From contig JAFRCB010000326.1 of NCBI GenBank assembly GCA_017404585.1, positions 1 through 21,963 on the forward strand: a stretch of DNA of 21,963 nt, read 5' to 3'. Positions 14,644 to 21,963 of this stretch are shown in pieces. The first letter of the stretch is position 1, and each line of letters starts with the position of its first letter. The notes under the pieces are model-generated. The model did not search any database. It was given only the letters and a program-made list of their open reading frames with translations, and was not told the DNA's origin. Origin of the DNA: Lachnospiraceae bacterium (GTDB lineage Bacteria; Bacillota; Clostridia; Lachnospirales; Lachnospiraceae). Both the position numbers and the translations under genes were made by a program.

Positions 14644-16503
14644 TTGACCAAAATAGTGATGAACAAAAAGAAGCTGGCAGGTATTGCTATAGCCGCGGCC
14701 GCAGTGATCTTTCTTTTTTTTGGATTCCTCGTACCGGTAGGCATTACAGCAGAACCGACGGCAACTCTTTATGAGTACGAGGCGCTGACCGAGGATGATT
14801 TTAAGGTGGAGACAAGGACGCTTTTCGGTGTGCGGAAAGAGGCTGCTGAGTTCTCCATGACAACCGAGGTGCCGGTCGGCCGGGAGAGCAGCGCAGAATC
14901 GAACGCGGCGGAACCGAATGCCGCAGTAGACTCGGGTACAGCAGCGGCGATAGATTCTGATGCGTCGGGAGCAGGCCCGGATGCGTCGGAACCGAAAGAC
15001 GAAGCAGTTCCGGCAACCGTCACGGAATACACATTCATCAGCGATAAATGGACCGCGAGCATCAGCGTACCGTTCGTGAAGGCTGAGAAAATAATCACCG
15101 GATATGACGGAAAACTGTATCAGAGTGACGTGGTCGACCCAAAGCGGGTCACTACATCTCTCGTGTATGAGGACGGGAGAGAAAAAGAGGTCCCGGAGGA
15201 AATGCCTAAGCTCCCGGAGGAAGGGATATTCGACAAAGTAACCCTGCCGGTCACGACAGCGTACGGAGACTCTGTCCTCGCTGTCGATCCGGTGAAGGCT
15301 GTGGGGGCAAGTCTTATTCAGGACGGCCTCTTCTACGAGACCACGCTGCCGTCGGCGGAGAACCTTACCTGCGTGATCCGGTACGGGGACGGCCATGAAA
15401 AGGAGACAAAGATCTTCACAGTCAGAGATCCGAAGCCCCTCAGGGAAGACGGGAAAGTGACCGTGGATACATTTGCGGGAGAAGCCTCCTGCGAAATCAA
15501 AATAGAACCCGTCATGGGCGCAATCGCGGACACAGACCCCGGCCTTCTCTTTCAGGAAGATATGCTTAACGTGACGGGCATCCGCCTGCAATATAAGGAC
15601 GGGCACGAGGAGCATGCGGAGATGGATGAGGTCCGCCTTGAGCCCGAAGCCTACCTGCCGCTTGTCTACGGGGATACGGAGATATCGTTCGATTATCGCG
15701 GAGGGACCTATGCGTTCACGGTAAATGCCAGCAGGGACACGGAGATCCATCGGGCCATGAAGGACTATGCGGATGAGATTGCGAGCGCTAAATATCTGCA
15801 TCTCACTGATACGATCATGGTGACTATCAATGAGTATGAGACGTATGAATACTATTATCTGCTGACCCATATCATCATCGATGACCCGTCACAGATCCAC
15901 GCAGGTCTTTCAAATGACGACTACGGCGGAGCGAGGGAGACTCCGACCAGCGCTGCGGAGAGACTGGGCTGGGTCGTGGGAATAAACGGCAGCAATTTCA
16001 GCTACGTCACGAACACGCCGACGATGGCGGATATTTCGATCAAGAACAGCCAGGTCATGCCGGACAGCAAAATGACGGCCAACGGTATGGAGATATGCCT
16101 TACGAACAGCGGGAACCTGTTCTCACCTCAGCAGGGGATGACCGTTCAGGATCTTCTCGCGATGGGAGTCACAGATACATGGTGCTGCGGCGATACCCTG
16201 CTCATCTCCAACGGTCAGGCGGTGAACGTGGGTATTCAGAGCGAGCAGTACAGGTACCCGAGAACCGCTATAGGAATGGTCAGACCGTGCGAATATTATA
16301 TTATCACCGCCGGCAATGGAGGTTATAATAAAGGCATGACTTACGATGAGATCCGCGATACGCTGATGTCCCGGGACTGCGGTTTCGGCAAATGCCTCGA
16401 CGGAGGAGGCAGCAGCTCGCTTGTATTCGAAAAGCAGCTTCTGAATATACCGGCAACGGGTTCCGAGAGACCTGTTACTGACTTTTTATATTTTACTGAA
16501 TGA
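14644..16503 (+). CDS. Membrane-anchored/secreted phosphodiester glycosidase (NAGPA/DUF2233 family)
   Basis: A 619-residue extracytoplasmic protein. One N-terminal hydrophobic segment (residues 8-30) acts as signal anchor. Residues 35-370 are beta-rich, with an Ala/Ser/Glu/Pro-rich insert at 80-120, and may contain Ig-like folds. The C-terminal 230 residues match the phosphodiester glycosidase family that includes mammalian NAGPA (uncovering enzyme) and bacterial exopolysaccharide-related proteins: VVGINGSNFSY, a Y-PRTAIGMV strand and the signature CLDGGGSSSLVFE near the end. Such enzymes cleave sugar-phosphate diesters, so a teichoic-acid or capsule-type substrate is plausible here (inference). 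TTG 14644 is chosen with GGGGGA (14627-14632) upstream; ATG 14659 is the alternative and would lose five residues. Its stop overlaps the start of the pseudokinase gene (ATGA), implying translational coupling. Confidence 0.85.
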   Translation: MTKIVMNKKKLAGIAIAAAAVIFLFFGFLVPVGITAEPTATLYEYEALTEDDFKVETRTLFGVRKEAAEFSMTTEVPVGRESSAESNAAEPNAAVDSGTAAAIDSDASGAGPDASEPKDEAVPATVTEYTFISDKWTASISVPFVKAEKIITGYDGKLYQSDVVDPKRVTTSLVYEDGREKEVPEEMPKLPEEGIFDKVTLPVTTAYGDSVLAVDPVKAVGASLIQDGLFYETTLPSAENLTCVIRYGDGHEKETKIFTVRDPKPLREDGKVTVDTFAGEASCEIKIEPVMGAIADTDPGLLFQEDMLNVTGIRLQYKDGHEEHAEMDEVRLEPEAYLPLVYGDTEISFDYRGGTYAFTVNASRDTEIHRAMKDYADEIASAKYLHLTDTIMVTINEYETYEYYYLLTHIIIDDPSQIHAGLSNDDYGGARETPTSAAERLGWVVGINGSNFSYVTNTPTMADISIKNSQVMPDSKMTANGMEICLTNSGNLFSPQQGMTVQDLLAMGVTDTWCCGDTLLISNGQAVNVGIQSEQYRYPRTAIGMVRPCEYYIITAGNGGYNKGMTYDEIRDTLMSRDCGFGKCLDGGGSSSLVFEKQLLNIPATGSERPVTDFLYFTE

Positions 16504-18530
16504 GGGAAAAAATGCTGGCACAGGGAATACGCCTGGCAGACCGTTACGCGGTCCGCGACAGAATTTCATACGGGGGCGAAACGGTGAGCCGCGCGTACGA
16601 TATGAAGACCGAGCGGTTCGTTCTCGTGCGGACTGTCACTAATGTCAGAGACAGCGAGCTGCTCCTCCGTGTCAGAGCCCTATCCACTGTGGAAGGAAGT
16701 CACATTCAGGCGGTCCTTGATGCTGCTGTGTATGACGGTACCCTCTATGCGGTCTGCGATGACGTAAAAGGCGCGTCCATGAGGAGCGCATTTCTCATGC
16801 ATGGCCACTATGAGGAGAAGGAAGTTCTCCGGTGGGCCCGGGGAATCGCGAAAGCGCTGTCCACCCTGCACGGGCGGAGGTATCCGATTGCTCATGGCCG
16901 GGTGGATATGGCCCATATCCTGATCGACCCGGTAAAGAGCAGCGCGAGGCTGGTAAACTACGATATTCAGGAAGCTGTCAGACTGCAGGATGAATCAAAA
17001 GCGGAGGAGGCTTCATGGCAAAAGAATAAGAGGTTCTATCAGAGGCGAAGGGAGACCTTTGTGTCGGAGGCGAACGCGGAGGCATTTGCACGTGATATCC
17101 GCGCGTTCGGCGAGGTCATGTACGAGCTCCTCACCGGAAAGAAGCCCGCCTCGCCCCATGAACCGCTCAGGGAGTGTCTGCCGGAGATGTCGGAGCCATT
17201 TGCAAATGTCATAGAAAACTGTCTTGCGGATGACGCCCGGGGATACAGAAGCGGACTTGAACTTTCGGATGCTCTGCGCCATCTTTACCGTGAGGATTCC
17301 CAGTACAAGAGATACAGGCGCGAATCCCACAAGCGAATGATGGCGGGTCTTGCCTGCATTGCGGCAGGCGCGGTCTTTGTCGGAGCAGGATTCTTTGTGC
17401 GCAGCTACGGGAAATATGCAAGATACACCAAACTGGTGGAGAGTGTCAGGGCCGCTGAGGATTCCGATACTCCCGAAAAAAATATGGTTTTCATTGAGGA
17501 AGCGAAAGCGCTCCTGCCGGGAAAGCTTTATGCCTATGTCCTCGAGATGGAGAATCTCTACGAGCGAGGCGAGTACCGGGCTGTGGTCGACTGCGGAAAA
17601 GCCGTGAAGAGGAACCGGCAGATCGAGGCGAGCGCGGAGAACGCAGCCCTTCGCAGCGAGATGTTTTTTACCTGGGGCAACGCCGAGTTCGAGCTGGGTG
17701 ATTACAAGGAGGCGGACAAAGCTTTCTCGGACGCTGTCTACTATATGCCCGAAGACGCTGAAAACCTGTATGTGAGGACACTCAGGGACGAGGCGGTAAG
17801 TCTCATCAGGGACGGCAGACCCGAGGAGGCGGATCCCCTTACGGCTGAACTCACAAAACATCAGGCAGGAAAGTCTGTCATCCCATACGTGAGCGCGGAG
17901 ACGGCCTACATGCAGGGAGAGTATGAGAAGGCTATGACTCTGTACATGGAGGCAGCCGAAGTGGGAGAACCGGATATGACGCGAAGGTCTGTCCTCATGA
18001 TCTCGAAGCTCTACGGAATCTCCGGGGAGACGGAGAAGCGGATCAATTTCCTGACGGAGCAGGTGAGATCCGCGGACGGCCGGTTCTACCTCACGCTGGT
18101 CTCGGAGCTCGCGGATGTCTGGACCGAGAGGGCGGATGCCGAGAAAAATGTGACCAAAAAAGCGTCCTATATGAGAACTGCCTACAAGCAGTATATGACT
18201 TTGAAGGATGAGGGCAGCGCGTCAGCCCATACGCTGGATCGGCTGGCATACATATCCGAGACACTCGGCGATTACAATGCAGCCGCTGATTTTGTATCGG
18301 AGCTGACGAGAAATTATCCCGAGGATTACCGCGGCTTTAAGAGAAAGGCTTTCCTTGAGGCTGCCATCGAGGAGGAGCGGCAGGAGAGTGAGCGCACCTA
18401 CGATGAGTTCCGGGATGCTTACAATCGCGCCAATGCCCTCTTCTCCTCCAGCGGCAACCTGGCGGATGATGAGATGCTGAAGCTCCGGGAGCTTCACGAG
18501 AAACTGAGAAAGGGCGGCTGGTTCGGATAA
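16500..18530 (+). CDS. Membrane pseudokinase with extracytoplasmic TPR repeats
   Basis: A 676-residue protein with a Ser/Thr-kinase fold (about 12-265), one membrane helix (279-301) and a TPR-like helical repeat region (305-676). All catalytic motifs are degenerate. The glycine loop reads ISYGGETVSRAY (22-33), the VAIK lysine is Arg (FVLVRTV, R44), the HRDxxxxN catalytic loop reads HGRVDMAHIL (132-141), and DFG reads NYD (VNYDI, 152-156). Structural landmarks remain, such as DIRAFGEVMYELLTGKKP (199-216), which matches helix F of bacterial STPKs. Phosphotransfer is therefore unlikely; a scaffold or binding role as in MviN-type pseudokinases is the best comparison. The TPR part should lie outside the membrane, unusual for a protein-interaction repeat. 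Translation is coupled to the glycosidase by ATGA; ATG 16512, five bases after GAGGG, is an alternative start. Confidence 0.85.
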   Translation: MREKMLAQGIRLADRYAVRDRISYGGETVSRAYDMKTERFVLVRTVTNVRDSELLLRVRALSTVEGSHIQAVLDAAVYDGTLYAVCDDVKGASMRSAFLMHGHYEEKEVLRWARGIAKALSTLHGRRYPIAHGRVDMAHILIDPVKSSARLVNYDIQEAVRLQDESKAEEASWQKNKRFYQRRRETFVSEANAEAFARDIRAFGEVMYELLTGKKPASPHEPLRECLPEMSEPFANVIENCLADDARGYRSGLELSDALRHLYREDSQYKRYRRESHKRMMAGLACIAAGAVFVGAGFFVRSYGKYARYTKLVESVRAAEDSDTPEKNMVFIEEAKALLPGKLYAYVLEMENLYERGEYRAVVDCGKAVKRNRQIEASAENAALRSEMFFTWGNAEFELGDYKEADKAFSDAVYYMPEDAENLYVRTLRDEAVSLIRDGRPEEADPLTAELTKHQAGKSVIPYVSAETAYMQGEYEKAMTLYMEAAEVGEPDMTRRSVLMISKLYGISGETEKRINFLTEQVRSADGRFYLTLVSELADVWTERADAEKNVTKKASYMRTAYKQYMTLKDEGSASAHTLDRLAYISETLGDYNAAADFVSELTRNYPEDYRGFKRKAFLEAAIEEERQESERTYDEFRDAYNRANALFSSSGNLADDEMLKLRELHEKLRKGGWFG

Positions 18531-18574
18531 ATCAGCCTGAAGAAAAACTGAGAAAAGGCAGATGGTTCGGATAA
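18501..18574 (+). repeat. Duplicated gene tail
   Basis: The last 30 bp of the pseudokinase gene including its stop (18501-18530, encoding KLRKGGWFG-stop) are repeated 44 bp later (18545-18574, KLRKGRWFG-stop) with 27 of 30 bases identical. The second copy is in another frame relative to the gene. The preceding codons also correspond loosely (ELHE versus QPEE). Confidence 0.85.
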
Positions 18575-18589
18575 AAGGAGGAGATAGTT

Positions 18590-18727
18590 ATGATTGTCGG
18601 TGGAATTGTCCTGATCGTCGTCGGCATCGGACTTGCCGTCGGCGGAGCTGTGATCCTTGTCGCGGAAGCCTTTCTCATGCAGAAGCGTGAGAAGCAGATC
18701 ATTGATAAAATGAACGAGAAATACTGA
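18590..18727 (+). CDS. 45-residue single-pass membrane peptide
   Basis: A short gene with a perfect AGGAGG (18576-18581) eight bases before its ATG. The peptide starts MIVGGIVLIVVGIGLAVGGA, has one Gly/Val/Ile-rich membrane helix (residues 2-25) with GxxxG-like spacing (G4/G5, G12, G14, G18/G19), and ends in a charged, Lys-rich tail (31-45). The tail is presumably cytoplasmic by the positive-inside rule. It sits between the pseudokinase and CoaBC genes, 15 bp after the duplicated tail, and could be a small partner of the pseudokinase or an independent stress peptide. I recognise no family. The binding site, codon use like the neighbours and clean helix make it a credible gene. Confidence 0.72.
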   Translation: MIVGGIVLIVVGIGLAVGGAVILVAEAFLMQKREKQIIDKMNEKY

Positions 18728-18744
18728 TAAGCGAGGAAATTACT

Positions 18745-19947
18745 ATGATGCCTGACGGAAAAAAGAACGTACTTCTGGCTGTGTCCGGTTCGATCGCGGC
18801 ATATAAAGCGTGTGATATTGCGAGAGCATTCGTGAAGGAGGGCGTGAGTGTCACGGTCACCCTGACACCCAACGGGGCAAAGTTCGTCACGCCGGTCACA
18901 TTTGAAACGCTGACAAACAGCAAATGCCTGATCGATACATTCGACCGGAATTTCAAGTTCGAGGTGGAGCACATCGCGGCGGCAAAGGCGGCGGACGTGT
19001 GCCTCATCGCTCCGGCTTCCGCCGACATAATCGGCAAGATTGCGAACGGCATCGCGGACGATATGGCAACCACCACGATCATGGCGGCGACCTGCCCTAA
19101 GCTGATCGCTCCTGCTATGAATACTGCCATGTATGACAACCCGATCGTTCAGGAGAACCTGGCTAAGCTTATCCGCTATGGCTATAAAATCATCACGCCT
19201 GACACCGGCCTTCTGGCATGCGGTGATGTGGGCAGGGGAAAGCTTGCGTCCGTTGAGACGATCGTGGATGCTGCAAATGAAGTACTGTTCGAGAGGGAAC
19301 GTCCAAAGGATCTTGCCGGCAAGAAGGTCCTTGTGACAGCCGGACCTACCCAGGAAGCGATCGATCCTGTCCGCTATATTACAAATCATTCGAGCGGAAA
19401 GATGGGGTACGCGCTGGCGGAAGCCGCCCGGGACCGCGGGGCGGAGGTGGTTCTCGTATCCGGTCAGGTAGCCCTTGCGTCGCCGAAGGGCGTGACCGTC
19501 AGGAAGATCGTCTCGGCTGCGGATATGGCGGAGGCTGTATTTGCAGAATTTCCGGATACGGATGTACTCATTATGGCGGCGGCGGTCGCTGACTACAGAC
19601 CGAAGGAAGTTGCCGACCAGAAAATCAAGAAGTCCGGCGGAGGAATGACGATCGAGCTTGAGCGCACGACCGACATCCTGGGCACTCTGGCCGACAAAAA
19701 GACGCATCAGTTCGTGTGCGGATTCTCGATGGAGACGGAGAATCTGATCGAGAATTCCAGAAAGAAGCTCGAAAAGAAGAAGCTTGATATGATAGCGGCC
19801 AACAGCATCCGTGACGAGGGGGCGGGATTTGCCCACGACACGAACAAGGTGACTGTCATAACGCAGGAGGACCTGTGTGACCTGCCGCTCACGTCAAAGG
19901 CGGAGACAGCGCATCTCATCCTTGATGAGATCGTAAGGAGACTATGA
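18745..19947 (+). CDS. coaBC: Bifunctional phosphopantothenoylcysteine decarboxylase / phosphopantothenate-cysteine ligase
   Basis: A 400-residue enzyme carrying out two consecutive steps of coenzyme A synthesis: joining cysteine to 4'-phosphopantothenate (CoaB, nucleotide-dependent) and decarboxylating the product (CoaC, FMN-dependent). The CoaC half (1-185) shows GSIAAYK (15-21), catalytic H76 in VEHIAAA, APAMN (122-126) and active-site C159 in LLACGDVGRG. The CoaB half begins near 190 with VTAGPTQEAIDPVRYITNHS followed by SGKMG, and continues with AAAVADYRP and a KIKK segment. Length is standard. GAGGAAATTACT precedes the start; the second ATG at 18748 is equally possible. It lies 17 bp after the membrane peptide. 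No other CoA gene is nearby. Confidence 0.96.
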   Translation: MMPDGKKNVLLAVSGSIAAYKACDIARAFVKEGVSVTVTLTPNGAKFVTPVTFETLTNSKCLIDTFDRNFKFEVEHIAAAKAADVCLIAPASADIIGKIANGIADDMATTTIMAATCPKLIAPAMNTAMYDNPIVQENLAKLIRYGYKIITPDTGLLACGDVGRGKLASVETIVDAANEVLFERERPKDLAGKKVLVTAGPTQEAIDPVRYITNHSSGKMGYALAEAARDRGAEVVLVSGQVALASPKGVTVRKIVSAADMAEAVFAEFPDTDVLIMAAAVADYRPKEVADQKIKKSGGGMTIELERTTDILGTLADKKTHQFVCGFSMETENLIENSRKKLEKKKLDMIAANSIRDEGAGFAHDTNKVTVITQEDLCDLPLTSKAETAHLILDEIVRRL

Positions 19948-20057
19948 AAGACCGTAACAGCTCAGACTGGCTGTGCCTGGTATCATAAACCAGCTCAAAA
20001 AGGATTTTGATTTAGGCAAATTGCAATGAATTACTCATAAAAAAGGAGGGCAAAGAC
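19948..20057 (+). other. Intergenic gap with two small hairpins
   Basis: ACAGC-tcagactg-GCTGT and CTGGT-atcataa-ACCAG are two short stems just after the coaBC stop (about 19956-19999). Neither is followed by a T-run, so termination is doubtful. The gap ends with AGGAGGG (20044-20050), the ribosome binding site of the GH13 gene. Confidence 0.35.
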
Positions 20058-21650
20058 ATGATGAAATGGCTACAGGATGCAGTGTTTTATGAAATCTACC
20101 CCCAGTCGTTCTACGATGCGAACGGTGACGGCATCGGAGACCTTATCGGTATCATTGAGAAGCTCGATTATATTAAGGAACTTGGATGCAACGCGCTCTG
20201 GATCAACCCGTTTTATGACTCCCCGTTCAAGGACGCAGGCTATGACGTGCGCGACTACAAGAAGGTCGCGGCCCGCTACGGGACGGATGAAGATGGCGTC
20301 AGACTTTTTGAGGAAGCTCATAAGCGCGGTATCAAAGTCCTGATCGACCTTGTTCCTGGCCACACGTCCGAGGAGCACGAATGGTTCAAAGCGAGCTCTA
20401 AGGCGGAGAAGAATGAGTACTCGGACCGCTATATCTGGTCGGATTTCATCTTCAACGGCATTGAAGGTCATCCCTATATCGGCGGTGAGGCCGAGCGTGA
20501 CGGCGTCTACATGTTGAATTTCTTCAAATGTCAGCCGGCTCTCAACTACGGCTGGCTGAAGCCGACGGAGCCCTGGCAGAAGGGGATCGATGACCCTGCA
20601 TGCCTGGCGACTCGTAAGGCCATGGCGGATGTGATGCGGTTCTGGCTCGAGAAGGGCTGCGACGGCTTCCGCGTTGACATGGCGGATTCGCTGGTCAAGG
20701 AGGATGACGAGAATAAGAGTGGAACATGCCAGATCTACAGAGATATACTTCCGGGGTTGTGGCACGATTTCCCGCATGCGGCATTTGTGTCTGAATGGAA
20801 TAACCCTGATCAGGCGATTAACGGCGCGGGCTTTGACATGGATTTCTACCTGAATCATCCGGGCAACGGCGTGAATTCCCTGTTCCGCGACTATATCACG
20901 GAGGGTGAGGACAGAAGTTTCTTCCGCGCGGACGGTCACGGGGACATCACGAGGTTCCTTGAAGAATATCAGCCGAGATACAATAAGACTATGATGAGCG
21001 GCTACATCAGCCTCATCACCTGCAATCACGATACACCGAGACTGACTAAGACTCTGACTAAGCGCGAGATCGAGCTCGCTTATGCGTTCATTTTCACGAT
21101 GCCGGGCGTTCCTTTCCTCTATTACGGCGATGAGATCGGCATGAAGTATCTGGATCTGCCCACCAAGGAGGGCGGATATTTCAGGACGGGAAGCCGCACG
21201 CCGATGCAGTGGAATTCCGGCAAGAATCTCGGATTTTCGGAGGCAGACGCGGCGGACCTCTATCTGCCGGTCGATGACGCGCCGGATGCTCCGAACGCAG
21301 CGGATGCCATGAAGGATCCGGACTCTCTCTATCACACGGTAAAGGATCTGATCGCGCTTCGGCATGCCAATAAGGACCTGCAGGCCAATACATACTGCGA
21401 GGTCATCTACGCAGAGAAGGAGAAGTTCCCGTTCATCTATAAGCGCGGCAGCTTTATCATGGTCCTCAATCCATCTAAGGAGACGATGACGAACATCATC
21501 CCGGCGGGATTTGCCAAGGTCTATGGGATTGGCGACATCGAGGCACTGCCGGTGGATGAGAGTGACGTGCTGAAGGTGGGGCCGCAGTCATTTGCGGTAT
21601 TTAAGGCGACAACGGAGAAGGCAAGAGAAGCCGCAATTGCCTGGAAGTAA
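20058..21650 (+). CDS. GH13 family alpha-glucosidase/alpha-amylase-type hydrolase
   Basis: A 530-residue cytoplasmic GH13 enzyme (no signal peptide) likely acting on alpha-glucosides such as malto-oligosaccharides or trehalose-type sugars. It opens with WLQDAVFYEIYPQSFYDANG, a standard GH13 start. Conserved regions: I DLVPGHTS (97-104), II GFRVDMADS with nucleophile D207, III FVSEWNNP with acid/base E246, IV ITCNHDTPR with H324-D325. In region I the usual Asn before His is Gly (VPGH rather than VxNH), seen in some amylase-family members and possibly marking a subfamily. A short C-terminal beta-domain (about 430-520) follows. AGGAGGG stands seven bases before the ATG. The exact substrate cannot be read from sequence. 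Trehalose synthase is less likely because of the short length and the opening residues. Confidence 0.88.
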   Translation: MMKWLQDAVFYEIYPQSFYDANGDGIGDLIGIIEKLDYIKELGCNALWINPFYDSPFKDAGYDVRDYKKVAARYGTDEDGVRLFEEAHKRGIKVLIDLVPGHTSEEHEWFKASSKAEKNEYSDRYIWSDFIFNGIEGHPYIGGEAERDGVYMLNFFKCQPALNYGWLKPTEPWQKGIDDPACLATRKAMADVMRFWLEKGCDGFRVDMADSLVKEDDENKSGTCQIYRDILPGLWHDFPHAAFVSEWNNPDQAINGAGFDMDFYLNHPGNGVNSLFRDYITEGEDRSFFRADGHGDITRFLEEYQPRYNKTMMSGYISLITCNHDTPRLTKTLTKREIELAYAFIFTMPGVPFLYYGDEIGMKYLDLPTKEGGYFRTGSRTPMQWNSGKNLGFSEADAADLYLPVDDAPDAPNAADAMKDPDSLYHTVKDLIALRHANKDLQANTYCEVIYAEKEKFPFIYKRGSFIMVLNPSKETMTNIIPAGFAKVYGIGDIEALPVDESDVLKVGPQSFAVFKATTEKAREAAIAWK

Positions 21651-21658
21651 ATCAGACC

Positions 21659-21835
21659 GGCTTATCTCGCAGTTCGCTGCCCGGCAGCAAGCATCATCTT
21701 CATCGAAAAGCGTAAGTCCTTTCCTGCGAGCTAAGGAAGCGCTAACGCGTTTCCTGATCTCTCGGTCGGACTTACAATGCTTTTCTCACGAAGAAGGATG
21801 CTTTGCAGCCGGTAAACGAACTGTGAGCTGAGCCT
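21659..21835. repeat. Long near-palindromic element, copy 1
   Basis: Outer arms GGCTTATCTCGCAGTTCG (21659-21676) and CGAACTGTGAGCTGAGCC (21817-21834) match at 14 of 18 positions. They continue inward through CCGGC(A/T)GCAA(A)GCATC, a TCTTC...GAAAAGC segment and GTAAGTCC/GGACTTAC to a central hairpin AGGAAGCG-ctaacg-CGTTTCCT (21734-21755). The whole folds as one hairpin of about 175 nt. It begins nine bases after the GH13 stop and may also end that transcript, though there is no T-run. Confidence 0.75.
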
Positions 21836-21963
21836 GCCCGGTCGCAAGCAACATCTTCATCGAAAAGCGTAAGTCCTTCCCTGCGAGCTAAGGAAACGCT
21901 CACACGTTTCCTGATCTCTCGGTCGGACTTACAATGCTTTTCTCACGAAGAAGGATGCTTTGC
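21836..21963. repeat. Long near-palindromic element, copy 2 (cut by window end)
   Basis: Starts exactly 157 bp after the equivalent point of copy 1 (GCCCGG at 21679 and 21836) and stays in register to the last base, with about seven differences over 128 bp. The central hairpin AGGAAACG-ctcaca-CGTTTCCT (21891-21912) is perfectly paired where copy 1 has a G-U wobble. The array probably continues past the window. Confidence 0.85.

Noticed and set aside
20070..21365. 431-residue minus-strand frame opposite the GH13 gene
   Set aside because: It is an antisense shadow of a strongly conserved enzyme gene, with Arg/Val/Ile-rich composition mirroring GAC/GAT/CGC codons and no domain signature.

Overview
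The window looks like the chromosome of a Gram-positive, anaerobic Clostridia-type bacterium, probably Lachnospiraceae or a close relative. The signs are strong AGGAGG-type ribosome binding sites, frequent TTG/GTG starts, a YkuD L,D-transpeptidase with a cytoplasmic tail and one membrane helix, a C-terminal CXXC tail of the clostridial CD1871A type beside a polyferredoxin/thioredoxin protein, and no outer-membrane genes. Genus assignment is inference. Nearly every convincing gene is on the + strand. Bases 1-2400, 6720-7720 and 12730-12840 are visibly more AT-rich than the rest.

Layout. 1-2400 is an accessory, partly eroded stretch: the end of an unknown gene with a terminator, a decapitated cysteine-hydrolase remnant overlapping a Nudix hydrolase, a gap with one tiny ORF, and an AAA/DUF4143 ATPase behind a near-consensus promoter. 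A MATE transporter follows (2519-3874), then about 400 bp of dense inverted repeats. 4298-6716 is a two-gene membrane redox operon: a multi-pass protein ending in CXXC, and a polyferredoxin fused to a TlpA-like thioredoxin. A strong terminator closes it. About 900 bp without a supported gene follows, carrying a heavily over-represented ACTGC/GCAGT motif in hairpin pairs and partly at 65-bp steps.

7721-18530 is dominated by cell-envelope and signalling genes: an L,D-transpeptidase; a probable leader peptide coupled to a membrane-hairpin protein; an Hsp70/actin-fold ATPase whose substrate-binding domain is replaced by a membrane hairpin; a hybrid histidine kinase lacking its phosphoacceptor histidine; a secreted or membrane-anchored phosphodiester glycosidase; and, overlapping it by ATGA, a membrane pseudokinase with TPR repeats. 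A duplicated gene tail, a 45-residue membrane peptide, CoaBC (coenzyme A synthesis) and a GH13 glucosidase follow. The window ends inside a tandem array of long, near-palindromic 157-bp repeats.

How it works together (inference): the central block resembles an envelope-sensing set in which two kinase-fold proteins have lost catalytic residues, beside a membrane Hsp70-like ATPase and two wall or glycan enzymes. The redox operon probably moves electrons from cytoplasmic ferredoxin-type clusters to an extracytoplasmic thioredoxin. The structured repeats at 3944-4173, 12620-12713 and 21659-21963 are dispersed or tandem elements outside genes.
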